A DNA stretch of 64,000 nucleotides from Allobogoriella deserti (GCF_042680605.1 NZ_JBHUEE010000004.1:124001-188000); one strand, 5' to 3'. Shown: positions 54,520 to 63,744, counted from the stretch's first letter. A program made the numbers and translations. Notes: generated by a model not told the origin, from the sequence alone.

Positions 54520-55511
54520 TCGCCGCCACGGGGCGAGGCGTCCTCGCCGCGGCCGCTCTGCGAGTCCTCGGTGGGCTCACCGCTCGGCTCCTCGGTCTCC
54601 TCCGGATCGGTGGTCGTCACCAGCGAGTCCGCGTCCCCGCCCGTCGTGGCGAGGATGTCGACGACGAGGACGAGCGTGTCGGTGCCGTGCGCCTGGGCCG
54701 GGGGGATGACGAGCAACACCTGGGAGCCGACCGGCTGATCGACCAGGCCCGTGCGCAGCCCTTCGAAGGTCTCGTCGAGCACCACCGTCTGCGGAACCTT
54801 GCCGCCCTCCCATGTGGAGTCATACGGCTCACCGGACTCCCACTGCACACCGGAGTACTGCAGGGTGACCTCCTGCCCGGGCTGTACCTGCGGTCCGTCA
54901 CCGCGGATCAGCGGCTGGACGGTCAGCTCGTTCGGCGGGTCGGCGTCGGGGACGTCGATGGACGGCGAGCCTTCCTCGTCGAGGCTGACGGTCGGGAGGT
55001 TCTCCCGGTCCGGTGGCTCCACCTCCTCGCCCCGTGCCTGGGTATAGCGCACGTCGACGACGAGCACGAGCATGTGTTCCTCGCCGTTGTCCTCGACGGG
55101 CTGCTGCAGCAGCAGCCGGCTGCCTTCGCGCGATCCCGTCAGGACCGGGAAGAGGTCCTCGCCGACGTCTTCGGGAGTGAGTGTGAACGTGCGGGCCACA
55201 CCGACCTCGCGGCCCTCCATGAGCTCGCCGGTGTCGCCGTCGTACGCGGTGAGCGAGAGCAGCACGGGCTCGTTCGCCGCCAGTTCGCGCCCGTCCCCCT
55301 CGATGAGCGTCTCGACGGAAGAATCCTCGAGCGGCAGCGGCGCGTCGAAGCTGACGACCGGGACCGAACCGAACTCGCCGGAGACGTCGACGGCGGGCTC
55401 TGGTGGCGGCTCCTCGCCCTCGTCCGGGGTGCAGGCCACGAGCGCGACGAGGGCCAGCAGCGCCGCCAGGGCGGCCCGCAGACGATCGCCGATCCCGCTC
55501 ACGAGGTTCAC
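54516..55511 (-). CDS. FKBP-type peptidyl-prolyl isomerase lipoprotein
   Basis: A 331-aa exported lipoprotein: signal peptide with lipobox ending at Cys27 (LVALVAC), a first domain of degenerate FKBP-like strands and a C-terminal FKBP domain (VQPGQEVTLQYSGVQWESGEPYDSTWEGG; VGSQVLLVIPPAQAHG). It should help fold exported proteins. Such lipoproteins often lie near the Pup/Paf locus in actinobacteria. The GTG at 55511 has TAGGCT seven bases upstream and no ribosome site. The tail after the FKBP domain is Glu/Ser/Asp-rich. Confidence 0.85.
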   Translation of the reverse strand: MNLVSGIGDRLRAALAALLALVALVACTPDEGEEPPPEPAVDVSGEFGSVPVVSFDAPLPLEDSSVETLIEGDGRELAANEPVLLSLTAYDGDTGELMEGREVGVARTFTLTPEDVGEDLFPVLTGSREGSRLLLQQPVEDNGEEHMLVLVVDVRYTQARGEEVEPPDRENLPTVSLDEEGSPSIDVPDADPPNELTVQPLIRGDGPQVQPGQEVTLQYSGVQWESGEPYDSTWEGGKVPQTVVLDETFEGLRTGLVDQPVGSQVLLVIPPAQAHGTDTLVLVVDILATTGGDADSLVTTTDPEETEEPSGEPTEDSQSGRGEDASPRGGD

Positions 55512-55518
55512 GGCCAGC

Positions 55519-55524
55519 AGCCTA
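55519..55524 (-). promoter_or_regulatory. -10 hexamer of the FKBP lipoprotein gene (leaderless)
   Basis: TAGGCT on the minus strand ends seven bases before the GTG at 55511, the same arrangement as at pdtaR and lgt. Confidence 0.5.
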
Positions 55525-55565
55525 CGTCGCCCTCCCGGGTGGTCCGTGCACCTGTGGCCAGGCTC

Positions 55566-56315
55566 TCAGCGAGCCGGTGCGGACTCCAGCTCACTGCCGT
55601 CCGCCGTCGGACCGGACACCCCACCCGGCGGCACGGCGGACGGGGCACCGCTGCGCCGGAAGCCGTACCAGCACAGCAGCCCGATCATCCAGAACTCACC
55701 GACGCTCGCCACGTACGTCAGGATCTCTCCGGCAGACGCCAGGCCGGGCGCGAGGTAGGTCGTCGCGGTACTGACGAGGTAGCCGGCACCGCCGGCGACG
55801 AGCAGCCAGCCCAACACTCGTGTCATGCCGGCGCGCAGGACGAGCAGGCCCATCGGGATCAACCACAGGCCGAAGAACACGCCGCCGACGCCCCACAGGT
55901 GCCCGCCCAGGACGTACATCAGTTGGGCGGCCGCGCCCGAGTACCCGGCCGCGAGTCCGTTGCCGAGCGCGATGTCCAGGGCGGCGGCGAGCGTCGCGGC
56001 GCTGGCCAGGATGCACACGGCGTTGATCACCCCGAAGACGCCGACGGCTGCCGCATGGGCGGCATCGACCCGGACGAACAGGCGGGCGAACCACAGCGCG
56101 GTCAACGTCTGGGCCACGACGAGCGCCAGCTCCAGACCGACGCCGAGCCGGGCGAGTCCTTCGTTCTCCACGAGGTTCGCCAGCGTCGCGGACGCGCTGT
56201 CCGGGTCGTACAGCAGGGGCCTGATGACCAGGAATCCCGGGACGGCCACCAACGCCATCGAGAGGTAGAGCAGGCCGGTGGTCCGCGCGGTCGAGCGGGG
56301 CAGGTCGTGAGTCAC
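55566..56315 (-). CDS. DUF4386 family membrane protein
   Basis: A 249-aa integral-membrane protein with six to seven hydrophobic segments, opening STARTTGLLYLSMALVAVPGFLVIRPLLY and containing LMYVLGGHLWGVGGVFFGLWLIPMGLLVL, as in the DUF4386 family. No function is known. The GTG at 56315 has GAGG seven bases upstream. It diverges from a TetR regulator across two operator copies, so it is very likely that regulator's target. Confidence 0.8.
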   Translation of the reverse strand: MTHDLPRSTARTTGLLYLSMALVAVPGFLVIRPLLYDPDSASATLANLVENEGLARLGVGLELALVVAQTLTALWFARLFVRVDAAHAAAVGVFGVINAVCILASAATLAAALDIALGNGLAAGYSGAAAQLMYVLGGHLWGVGGVFFGLWLIPMGLLVLRAGMTRVLGWLLVAGGAGYLVSTATTYLAPGLASAGEILTYVASVGEFWMIGLLCWYGFRRSGAPSAVPPGGVSGPTADGSELESAPAR

Positions 56316-56336
56316 ATCGTCCTCGTTCCGTCGCTA

Positions 56337-56369
56337 CCTTACATAGTAAGGCGACCATACACCGTAAGG
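56337..56369. promoter_or_regulatory. Two tandem TetR operators between the DUF4386 and tetR genes
   Basis: CCTTACATAGTAAGG (56337-56351) and CCATACACCGTAAGG (56355-56369) agree at 12 of 15 positions and sit 18 bases apart, centre to centre. The first is palindromic around CTTAC/GTAAG. On the minus strand the first site contains TACTAT, a likely -10 for the DUF4386 gene. The arrangement fits a TetR dimer repressing both divergent genes. Confidence 0.75.
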
Positions 56370-56413
56370 TGGCCGCTGGCCAGGCTTTCCGACGACGGAT
56401 ACGAGGACGAGTG

Positions 56414-57151
56414 ATGCCGACCGATGCCGCCGCCTCCGCACGCGAGCCGCTGAGCAGGGAGCGGGTGATCCGGGCCGCGGCCGCACTGGCCGACGACGAA
56501 GGCCTGCGCGGAGTGACGATGCGCCGCCTGGCCACCGATCTCGGCGTCGAGGCGATGTCCCTGTACCACCACGTGCGCGGCAAGGAAGACGTCCTGGACG
56601 GCCTGGTGGAATTCGTGGTCCAGGAGGTTCGCGACGAGATCGACCGCTCCGCCGCGGCCGGCGGCGACTGGCGCTCCGCCGTGCGCCGCCGATGCCTGGC
56701 TGCACGCACCGTCATGCTCCGGCGTCCGTGGGCGCCCGGCCTGATCCGGGGCCGGAGCGCGGTTCCGCCGAGCGTGTTCGGCCTGTTCGAGGACGTATTG
56801 GGCCTCATGGTCCGCGGCGGATGTTCCTACCGGCTCGGTCACCGTGCGATGCACGCGCTGGGCAGCATGATCCTCGGCTTCACGCAGGAGCTGTTCAGCC
56901 CGGCGGACGACGGCGGCGCCCTGGTCGATCCCGACGAGTCCGAGGCGGCACTGGAGGCGATGGCAGCGACGCTGCCGTACACCACCGCGATGGTCGCCAG
57001 CGAGGTCCATGCCGCGGACGACCCGATGCTCGGATGGTGCGACTCACAGACAGAGTTCGAGTTCACGCTCGACCTCATGCTCGACGGACTCGAGCGCGCG
57101 CGGCTCACCGAGACCGGCGGTGCCGCAGCGCCCGGCACGCCGGCGCAGTGA
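56414..57151 (+). CDS. TetR family transcriptional regulator
   Basis: A 245-aa repressor. The N-terminal helix-turn-helix reads RVIRAAAALADDEGLRGVTMRRLATDLGVEAMSLYHHVRGKEDVLDGL, and the remainder looks like the TetR_C_1 ligand and dimer domain. The ATG at 56414 has GAGGACGAG upstream; an in-frame upstream ATG at 56369 falls within the second operator and is unlikely. It faces the DUF4386 gene and should regulate it and itself. Confidence 0.88.
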   Translation: MPTDAAASAREPLSRERVIRAAAALADDEGLRGVTMRRLATDLGVEAMSLYHHVRGKEDVLDGLVEFVVQEVRDEIDRSAAAGGDWRSAVRRRCLAARTVMLRRPWAPGLIRGRSAVPPSVFGLFEDVLGLMVRGGCSYRLGHRAMHALGSMILGFTQELFSPADDGGALVDPDESEAALEAMAATLPYTTAMVASEVHAADDPMLGWCDSQTEFEFTLDLMLDGLERARLTETGGAAAPGTPAQ

Positions 57152-57187
57152 GCTCCGGCCTGCGGCGCAGGAGGGCGGGCGGTACGC

Positions 57188-58597
57188 TCACTCGCGCAGC
57201 GTGGCGAGCAGCGCCTCCACCCGCTCGTCGACGGGCGAGAACGGGTCCTTGAGCACCACGGTGGACTGCGCCGCGTCGTTGATCTTCAGGTGCACCCAGT
57301 CCACGGTGATGTCACGGCGGCGATCCTGCGCCGTCGCGACGAAGTCGCCACGCAGGCGTGCCCGGGTGGTCGCCGGTGGTTCGTCGACCGCCGCCGCGAC
57401 CTCCTCGTCGGTCGTGACCCGGGCCATGAGCCCCCGCTTCTCGAGCGACGCCGCCAGACCGCTCGCAGGCGAGATGTCGTGGTACGCGAGCAGCAGTCGC
57501 GCCACCCGGGGGTCGTCCAGGCCAAGGCGATGGCGCGACCGGTACCGCTCGAGGAGTCGTGCCTTGATCGCCCAGTCGAGCTCGGTCTCCACGCCGCTGG
57601 GATCCGCGGTGCGCAGCGCGGCGAGTCCGCGCTCCCACAGGTCGAGGACCTGGCGTTGCACCCCGGTCAGTTCGGCCTCCTCCCCCGAGGTCTCCAGCCA
57701 TGCGGTGACCCGCTGGTGGAACTCCTCCTGGATCTGCAGGGCGCTCATCGTCCGTCCCCCGGCGAGTTCGACCGGGACCGTCGCGGACATGTCGCGCGAG
57801 ATCTCCCGGATGGCACGCATGGGTTCGGCCATCGCGAGGTCGGAGATCCGCACGCCGTCCTCGACCATGGCGAGCACCAGATCGGTCATCCCGACCTTGA
57901 GCATGGTGGTGGTCTCCGCCACCGACGAGTCCCCGACGATGACGTGCATGCGCCGGTACTTCTCGGCGTCGGCGTGGGGCTCGTCGCGGGTGTTGATGAT
58001 CGGGCGCGAGCGCGTGGTGGCCGAGCTCATGGCGTCCCACATCTGGTCGGCCCGTTGCGAGAACGCGTACGCCGCCCCACCGTCCGGGCGCGTGCGCACG
58101 TGACCTGCGCCGGTGAGGATCTGCCGGCTCACGAAGAAGGAGACGAGTGCCTCGCCGACGGCCTGGAAGTCCCGACGGCGCCGCAACAGGTAGTTCTCGT
58201 GGCAGCCGAAGGAGTTGCCAGCGGAGTCGAGGTTGTTCTTGAACAGGTGGATCGTGCCGGGCACGCCCTCCTCGGCGAGCAGGTCGTTGGCCTCCCGGGT
58301 CATGCGCTCGAGGATCCGCTCACCCGCCCGGTCGTTCGCCACGAGCTGGCGCACGTCGTCGCACTCCGCCGTCGCGTACTCGGGATGTGAGCCGACGTCG
58401 AGGTAGAGGCGGGCGCCGTTGCGCAGGAACACGTTGGAGGATCGCCCCCAGGCGACCACCTTGCGGAAGAGGTAACGGGCGGCGTCGTCCGCGGTGACCG
58501 GTCGTGCGGTGCCCTCGCCCGGTGCTGCGGCCTCGGCGGGAGGCGCCGCACACGTGATGCCGTACTCGGTCTCGACGCCGAAGATCCGTCGGCTCAC
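57188..58597 (-). CDS. pafA: Pup-protein ligase
   Basis: PafA links the C-terminal glutamate of Pup to lysines of target proteins, using ATP. The 469-aa carboxylate-amine ligase has the N-terminal GVETEYGITC with the metal-binding glutamate, the FGCHENYLLRR and INTRDEPHADAEKYRRMHV motifs, and GDSSVAETTTMLKVG. It is PafA rather than Dop because it lacks the long insertion after the first strand that Dop carries. The start is the GTG at 58597 or the adjacent GTG at 58600. It is separated from pup, dop and mpa by two unrelated genes. Confidence 0.93.
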   Translation of the reverse strand: MSRRIFGVETEYGITCAAPPAEAAAPGEGTARPVTADDAARYLFRKVVAWGRSSNVFLRNGARLYLDVGSHPEYATAECDDVRQLVANDRAGERILERMTREANDLLAEEGVPGTIHLFKNNLDSAGNSFGCHENYLLRRRRDFQAVGEALVSFFVSRQILTGAGHVRTRPDGGAAYAFSQRADQMWDAMSSATTRSRPIINTRDEPHADAEKYRRMHVIVGDSSVAETTTMLKVGMTDLVLAMVEDGVRISDLAMAEPMRAIREISRDMSATVPVELAGGRTMSALQIQEEFHQRVTAWLETSGEEAELTGVQRQVLDLWERGLAALRTADPSGVETELDWAIKARLLERYRSRHRLGLDDPRVARLLLAYHDISPASGLAASLEKRGLMARVTTDEEVAAAVDEPPATTRARLRGDFVATAQDRRRDITVDWVHLKINDAAQSTVVLKDPFSPVDERVEALLATLRE

Positions 58598-58668
58598 CAC
58601 TGGTCCAGCCCGAACGCACGCGTTGCCGTCACGACGGCCACGGTACCGATCCGCGGCCGGCACCGGCG

Positions 58669-59268
58669 TCAGCCGTCCGCGCCATCGCCGGTGCGCCGCG
58701 CATGCCGCTGGACCTTCGCACGGTTGCCGCATCGTTGCATCGAGCACCAGCGCCGGCGTGCGCCCCGGGACCGGTCGACGTAGAGCAGCCCGCATCTGGC
58801 GTGGGCGCACTCCTTGACCTGCGGCAGCCGGCCCGCGGCGACGAGATCGATCAGGTCTGCCGCCACAAGGCCGAGCCCGGCACCGACGTCCCCGGCGGCG
58901 CCCGCGCTCACCTGGACGCCGTTCGCCGCGGCCGTCAACTCCCTGCGCGGAGCCGCCGTGGTAGCGGCATTGACGACGGCGACCTCAGGCACTCCGGCAC
59001 GCTGTTCCAACGTGGCGATCACGGCGTCCCGCAGCTCGCGCGCGCGTGCCAGATCCGCCGGGGAGCACGGATGGGCCTCGGACGTGATGCCGGCGCGCAC
59101 CACCCACGCGGTGAGATCGCGCGGTTCGATCAACGTCTCACGCGCAGTCGGGCGCCAGCGATCGCGCAGTGTGTTGGCGAAGTCGGCACACAGCGCGTCC
59201 GCGAGGAAGAGCCAGTCGCCGTTCCTCGCGGGCGCTCCGCCGGATCCCGAACCCCTTGTCCTAACCAT
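58669..59268 (-). CDS. CGNR zinc-finger (ABATE domain) regulator
   Basis: A 199-aa protein with an N-terminal ABATE-type domain (FLADALCADFANTLRDR, the NT(V/L)-like segment) and a C-terminal CGNR zinc finger: CAHARCGLLYVDRS followed by RRRWCSMQRCGNRAKVQRH. Such proteins are thought to be stress- or ligand-responsive transcription factors. It faces the alpha/beta hydrolase gene with only 22 bases between start codons. Its -10 TAACCT and the hydrolase's -10 overlap, and an inverted repeat covers both, so mutual or autoregulation is likely. Confidence 0.85.
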   Translation of the reverse strand: MVRTRGSGSGGAPARNGDWLFLADALCADFANTLRDRWRPTARETLIEPRDLTAWVVRAGITSEAHPCSPADLARARELRDAVIATLEQRAGVPEVAVVNAATTAAPRRELTAAANGVQVSAGAAGDVGAGLGLVAADLIDLVAAGRLPQVKECAHARCGLLYVDRSRGARRRWCSMQRCGNRAKVQRHARRTGDGADG

Positions 59269-59284
59269 CTCAGCAGGTTAGCTT
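59261..59284. promoter_or_regulatory. Overlapping divergent promoters and inverted repeat of the CGNR and hydrolase genes
   Basis: The CGNR -10 (TAACCT on the minus strand, 59280-59275) and the hydrolase -10 (TAGCTT, 59279-59284) overlap, and each ends six bases before its own ATG. CTAACC at 59261-59266 and GGTTAG at 59276-59281 form an inverted repeat with a nine-base spacer. RNA polymerase cannot serve both genes at once. Confidence 0.55.
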
Positions 59285-59290
59285 CCAGTG

Positions 59291-60127
59291 ATGGAGACCA
59301 CGGCGCGACTGTCCGAGATCACGATGAACTATCGGGACGAGGGCACCGGCCCGCTGGTCCTCCTGCTGCACGGATGGCCCCAGACTTCCTTCTGCTGGCG
59401 GCACGTCGTGCCCGCGCTCGCCGAGCACTATCGGGTCGTCGCGCCGGACCTGCGGGGGTACGGCCGCAGCGATCGGCCCAGCGGCGGGTACACCAAGCGC
59501 CGGATGGCCCAGGATCTGCGTGAACTGGCCGATCACCTCGGCGCCGATCGGGTCCGCGTCGTGGGACACGATCGGGGTGCGCGCGTCGGGCACCGATTCG
59601 CCCTCGACCACCCCGGGCTGGTCACCCGGCTCACCGTCCTCGACGTCGCCCCCACCCTGCACATGTTCGAGGCGGGAACGACGGCGACCGCGAAGAACTA
59701 TTGGCACTGGCTCTTCCATGAGCAGCCGGACCTGCCCGAGCTACTCGTGGGAGCCGCGATCGAGCCGTACCTGCGGCACTTCTTCCACGCGTGGGCGTTC
59801 CAGCGCGCACGGATCGCCGACGGACTCGCGCACTACGTCGAGGCATTCACCCAGCCGGGGGCGCTGCGTGCGGGGTTCGACGACTACCGTGCCACACCGG
59901 ACGATCTCGCCGACGACCGCGCCGATCGCGACGCCGGGCGAACCGTCCAGATTCCGGTACAGGTGCTCTGGGGCGACCGTGGTCTCGCCGCCGGCACGGC
60001 GAGTCTCGAGGCGTGGCGGCCGTTCGCGCCACGGGCGTTCGGTGGCCCGATCGCCGAGTGCGGGCACTTCATCCCGGAGGAGCAGCCCGGTGCGCTGACC
60101 GCCGCGTTGCTGGAGTATCTCGCCTGA
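59291..60127 (+). CDS. Alpha/beta hydrolase, epoxide hydrolase/haloacetate dehalogenase-like
   Basis: A 278-aa alpha/beta hydrolase with an aspartate nucleophile, Asp94 in VGHDRGARVG, and the catalytic histidine in ECGHFIPEEQP. HGWPQTSFCWRHVV holds the HG(W)P oxyanion motif, and LRGYGRSDRP is typical of fluoroacetate dehalogenases and epoxide hydrolases. The substrate is unknown. It begins at the ATG at 59291 (a GTG three bases earlier is in frame). Together with the CGNR gene it lies between pup and pafA, where prcB and prcA sit in many actinobacteria. Confidence 0.85.
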   Translation: METTARLSEITMNYRDEGTGPLVLLLHGWPQTSFCWRHVVPALAEHYRVVAPDLRGYGRSDRPSGGYTKRRMAQDLRELADHLGADRVRVVGHDRGARVGHRFALDHPGLVTRLTVLDVAPTLHMFEAGTTATAKNYWHWLFHEQPDLPELLVGAAIEPYLRHFFHAWAFQRARIADGLAHYVEAFTQPGALRAGFDDYRATPDDLADDRADRDAGRTVQIPVQVLWGDRGLAAGTASLEAWRPFAPRAFGGPIAECGHFIPEEQPGALTAALLEYLA

Positions 60128-60176
60128 GGTCTCCCCGGCCGGACGCCCCAGGTCCACGGCGCCGCCCGTGCAGCGG

Positions 60177-60368
60177 TTACTGGCCGCCCTTCTGCACGAA
60201 TCCCTGGACGAAGGTCTCTGCGTTCGACTCGAGCACGCCGTCGATCTCGTCGAGGATGTCGTCCACCTGTTGGGTGCGCACCTGTCCCGCCGCCGCGACG
60301 GGTGGCTCGGGACCCGGGTCGCCCGGGTCTTCCCGCCGGGTGACCCGGCGCTGCTCCTGCTGTGCCAT
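60177..60368 (-). CDS. pup: Prokaryotic ubiquitin-like protein Pup
   Basis: The 63-aa modifier that marks proteins in the Pup system. It is acidic and disordered at the N-terminus, has the conserved helix segment VDDILDEIDGVLESNAETFVQGFVQ, and ends Gly-Gly-Gln. The terminal glutamine must be deamidated by Dop before PafA can use it. It lies 28 bases after dop on the same strand, the usual order mpa-dop-pup. Confidence 0.97.
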   Translation of the reverse strand: MAQQEQRRVTRREDPGDPGPEPPVAAAGQVRTQQVDDILDEIDGVLESNAETFVQGFVQKGGQ

Positions 60369-60396
60369 GACGTACTCCCTCCGTCTGCGGACGATC

Positions 60397-62028
60397 CTAT
60401 GCCGGGTCCGGCCCGGGTGGAGCCTGCAGGTTGCGCACCAGGTCGGCGGCCGTGGCCGAGGCGTCGAGCACGGGTCCGATCAGCTCCCGGGTCCCGCGGA
60501 GCGGGTCGTGCATCGGCACACGGACGAGGTGGTCGTTGCCCGGGACGTCGAGCACCACCGACTGCCACCCGGCGGCGGCCACCTCATCCGGGTACCGGGC
60601 GACGACCTGGCCGCGGAACCACGCGCGCGTGTCCGCCGGTGGGGTGCGCTCGGCCGCGGCGACGTCGGCGTCCTCGACCAGGCGCTCGAGACGCCCGGCA
60701 TGGGCGAGGCGACTCGCGATCGACCGCTCTGGCCGCAGATCGGCCCATTGCAGGTCCAGCGCCTGAAGTCGCGGGTGGTCCCACGGCAGGCCGTCACGCC
60801 GGCGCATCCCGTCCAGGATCTGTTTCTTGGCCACCCATTCCACCTCGGTGGCCGCGGACGCCGGGTCCGTGGCGAGCTTGTCCAGCACGCCGTCCCAGCG
60901 CTGCACGACCGCCGCCGTCTCCGGGTCGAGGCCGGCCGGGGCCCGCTCGCGCAGTGCGCGCGAGACCGCGTCGAAGTAGGTGCGCTGGATCTCCAGCGCC
61001 GTCATCTCCCGCCCGTCGGCCAGAGCGAGGCGGTGGGTCAGAGTCGTGTCGTGACTGACCGCCGCGGTCTCGGCAACCGGATCGGCGAGCGCGAGCGCGT
61101 TGAGCTCGAGCGGCACAGCGCCGGCCTCGAGCAGCCAGAGCACGAGGGAGGTGGTGCCGAGCTTGAGGTAGGTGGAGACGTCGAAGCGGTTGGCGTCACC
61201 GCCGATGACGTGCAGGCGACGGTACCGCTCCGCGTCGCTGTGCGGCTCGTCCCGGGTGTTGATGATCGGACGGTTGAACGTGGTCTCCAGCCCGACGTCG
61301 TTCTCGACGTAGTCGGCGCGCTGGGAGATCTGGAAGCCCGGTGTCTCGCTGCGCTGGCCGAGCCCCACCCGGCCGGCGCCGCAGAGGATCGGACGGGTGA
61401 CGAAGAACGGCGTGAGGTATCGGACGACGTCTCCGAAGTCGACACAACGCTCGAGCAGATAATTCTCGTGGGTGCCGTAGGCGGCGCCCTTTCCGTCGAC
61501 GTTGTTCTTGTACAGCACGATCTCCGGCATCCCGGGGATCTCGCGGAGGGCGTCCATCGCGGTCCGCATCACGAGCTCGCCGGCACGATCCCAGCGCACC
61601 GCGTCCGCCGGCGTGGTGATCTCCGGACTGGAGTACTCCGGGTGCGCATGGTCGACGTACAGCCGGGCGCCGTTGGACAGCACGGCGTTGTGCGCGGTGG
61701 GCAACGCGGCCTCGGCGGCGCCGGGCCGACGCACCAAGGTGGCCCTGTCGGACAGCGGCGGCGCGGCGTCCGTCAGCTGCGACGGGTCGGCGGCGGACCG
61801 GTCCAGCCGGAAGCCCCGGGCGTCGGCGAGCGGGTCCTCACCGGCGTAGTCCCAGGTCACCTGCCGCCTCCGGGCGCTGTGCCGGGCGGCGTAGGCGGCG
61901 ACGACGTGGGTGGCCAGGACCACCGGGTTGGCACGCGGGTTCCCGGGCTCGAGGATCCCGTACTCGGTCTCGAGACCCATCGGCCGGCGGACCGAGGGAG
62001 CCGGGCCCCGACCGTCGTGCGCGGCCAT
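60397..62028 (-). CDS. dop: Pup deamidase/depupylase
   Basis: Dop deamidates Pup's terminal glutamine and also removes Pup from targets. The 543-aa protein is a PafA homologue with GLETEYGILEPGNPRANPVVLATHVV at the N-terminus, the Dop-loop region DYAGEDPLADARGFRLDRS, and INTRDEPHSDAERYRRLHVIGGDANRF. The loop identifies it as Dop rather than PafA. Its ATG at 62028 directly abuts the mpa stop (TAGATG). A later ATG at 61980 is possible. Confidence 0.93.
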   Translation of the reverse strand: MAAHDGRGPAPSVRRPMGLETEYGILEPGNPRANPVVLATHVVAAYAARHSARRRQVTWDYAGEDPLADARGFRLDRSAADPSQLTDAAPPLSDRATLVRRPGAAEAALPTAHNAVLSNGARLYVDHAHPEYSSPEITTPADAVRWDRAGELVMRTAMDALREIPGMPEIVLYKNNVDGKGAAYGTHENYLLERCVDFGDVVRYLTPFFVTRPILCGAGRVGLGQRSETPGFQISQRADYVENDVGLETTFNRPIINTRDEPHSDAERYRRLHVIGGDANRFDVSTYLKLGTTSLVLWLLEAGAVPLELNALALADPVAETAAVSHDTTLTHRLALADGREMTALEIQRTYFDAVSRALRERAPAGLDPETAAVVQRWDGVLDKLATDPASAATEVEWVAKKQILDGMRRRDGLPWDHPRLQALDLQWADLRPERSIASRLAHAGRLERLVEDADVAAAERTPPADTRAWFRGQVVARYPDEVAAAGWQSVVLDVPGNDHLVRVPMHDPLRGTRELIGPVLDASATAADLVRNLQAPPGPDPA

Positions 62029-63744
62029 CTACAGGTACCCCGGGACCGGCGTGATGGTCTCGACGTCATCGTGCCCGGGCAGGGCGACGTTCCCGGACTG
62101 CTCGGTCCCGGTCCCCCGGCCACCGAGCGTGCGCAGATAGGTGATGCGCTCGCCCTTCTTGCCGGACACCCGCGCCCAGTCGTCCGGATTGGTGGTGTTC
62201 GGCAGATCCTCGTTCTCGCGCATCTCGGCGTGCAGGGCCGCCAGCAGATGGCCGGTGCGCAGCCCGCGCCCGGACCCGCCGAGCAGATCCTTGATCGCCC
62301 GCTTCTTGGCGCGGTCGACGATGTTGGCGATCATCGCGCCGGACGCGAAGTCCCGCATGTGCATGATCTCCTTGTCACCGCTGGCGTAGGTGACCTCGAG
62401 GAACTCGGTCTCTGGGCCGGTGGCGTAGAGGGCCTCGACGACGGCGTCGATCATCGCCCGGACCGTGCGGTCCGGATCGCCGTCGTGCGCGGCGAGCTCC
62501 TCCTCGTGCAGCGGAAGGCCCGGGGTGAGGTACTTGCCGAAGATCTCCCGAGCGCCCTCGGCGTCCGGCCGCTCGACCTTGATCTTCACGTCCAGCCGGC
62601 CGGGACGCAGGATCGCCGGGTCGATCATGTCCTCGCGGTTGGACGCACCGATGACGATGACGTTCTCGAGCTTCTCCACGCCGTCGATCTCGCTGAGGAG
62701 CTGCGGGACCACGGTGGTCTCGACGTCGGAGGAGACCCCCGTGCCGCGCGTACGGAACAGCGACTCCATCTCGTCGAAGAAGATGACCACGGGGATCCCC
62801 CGAGCCGCCTTCTCGCGGGCGCGGGCGAAGATGATGCGGATCTGGCGTTCCGTCTCGCCGACGTACTTGTTGAGCAGCTCCGGCCCCTTGATGTTGAGGA
62901 AGTAGCTGCGCGGGCTCGCCGCTCGTGGCTCGGCCGGCCGGGCGACGGCGGCCTCGGCGGAATCCTCGGCTTGCTCCGCCTGCCGGCCGGTCGCCGTAGC
63001 GGCCAGCGAGGTGGCCACGGCTTTGGCGATGAGGGTCTTGCCGCAGCCGGGTGGCCCGTAGAGCAGCACCCCCTTGGGTGGCTTGAGGCCGTGCTCGCGG
63101 TAGAGCTCCGGGTGACGGAAGGGCAGTTCCACCGTGTCGCGGATCTGCTCGATCTGCGGCCCCAGGCCCCCGATGTCCGAGTACTCGGTGTCGGGGACCT
63201 CCTCGAGCAAGAGCTCCTCGACCTCCGAGCGCACGACGCGCTCGATGACGAAGCCGGTGCGCATGTCCGCCGTCAGGGCGTCCCCCACCCGCACACCGGA
63301 GGTCAGCAGCGGCCCGGCGAGGCGCATCACGCGTTCGTCGTCGGTCCGGGCGTGCACGAGCACCCGGTCGCCGTCGAGCAGCTCGCGGACGGTCACCAGC
63401 TCACCGGTGGTCTCGAAGGAACCGGCACCGATCACGAGCAGCTGCTCGTTGAGGCGGACCTCCTGGCCGGGCCGCAGCGCACCGAGCGGGACCGAGGCCG
63501 AGACGGACAGGCGCATCTTGCGGCCGGAGACCACGACGTCCGCCTCCCGCTCGTCCATGTAGCCGGCGAGGAACGTGCCGTAGCTGCCCGGAGGCTTGGT
63601 GACGGCGTCGAGCTGCTCCTGCATCTGGATGAGCCGCTGACGTGCTGAGTCGAGCGCCTGCGCGAGGCGCTCGTTCTTGCTGGCCAGCGAGATCGCGCGC
63701 TGCTCGAGCTCGCGTTCGCGGGTCTCGCCGTCGGCCTCCGGCAT
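62029..63744 (-). CDS. mpa: Proteasome-associated AAA ATPase (Mpa/ARC)
   Basis: Hexameric unfoldase that captures pupylated proteins. The 571-aa protein has an N-terminal coiled coil (about residues 1-50, the Pup receptor), tandem OB domains, then an AAA domain with Walker A GPPGCGKT and Walker [11 protein letters not shown]. It ends Gly-Tyr-Leu, keeping the penultimate tyrosine used to open the 20S core. Between Walker A and [12 protein letters not shown] lies an Ala/Glu-rich insertion. The ATG at 63744 has AAGGATCC upstream; TACGCT (63781-63776) is a candidate -10. No 20S genes are present in the window. Confidence 0.94.
   Translation of the reverse strand: MPEADGETRERELEQRAISLASKNERLAQALDSARQRLIQMQEQLDAVTKPPGSYGTFLAGYMDEREADVVVSGRKMRLSVSASVPLGALRPGQEVRLNEQLLVIGAGSFETTGELVTVRELLDGDRVLVHARTDDERVMRLAGPLLTSGVRVGDALTADMRTGFVIERVVRSEVEELLLEEVPDTEYSDIGGLGPQIEQIRDTVELPFRHPELYREHGLKPPKGVLLYGPPGCGKTLIAKAVATSLAATATGRQAEQAEDSAEAAVARPAEPRAASPRSYFLNIKGPELLNKYVGETERQIRIIFARAREKAARGIPVVIFFDEMESLFRTRGTGVSSDVETTVVPQLLSEIDGVEKLENVIVIGASNREDMIDPAILRPGRLDVKIKVERPDAEGAREIFGKYLTPGLPLHEEELAAHDGDPDRTVRAMIDAVVEALYATGPETEFLEVTYASGDKEIMHMRDFASGAMIANIVDRAKKRAIKDLLGGSGRGLRTGHLLAALHAEMRENEDLPNTTNPDDWARVSGKKGERITYLRTLGGRGTGTEQSGNVALPGHDDVETITPVPGYL

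Noticed and set aside
59791..63648. A plus-strand open frame of 1285 codons across pup, dop and mpa
   Set aside because: It is antisense to well-recognised Pup-system genes, is Arg/Gly/Val-rich with no domain, and reflects the third-position GC bias that keeps antisense frames open.
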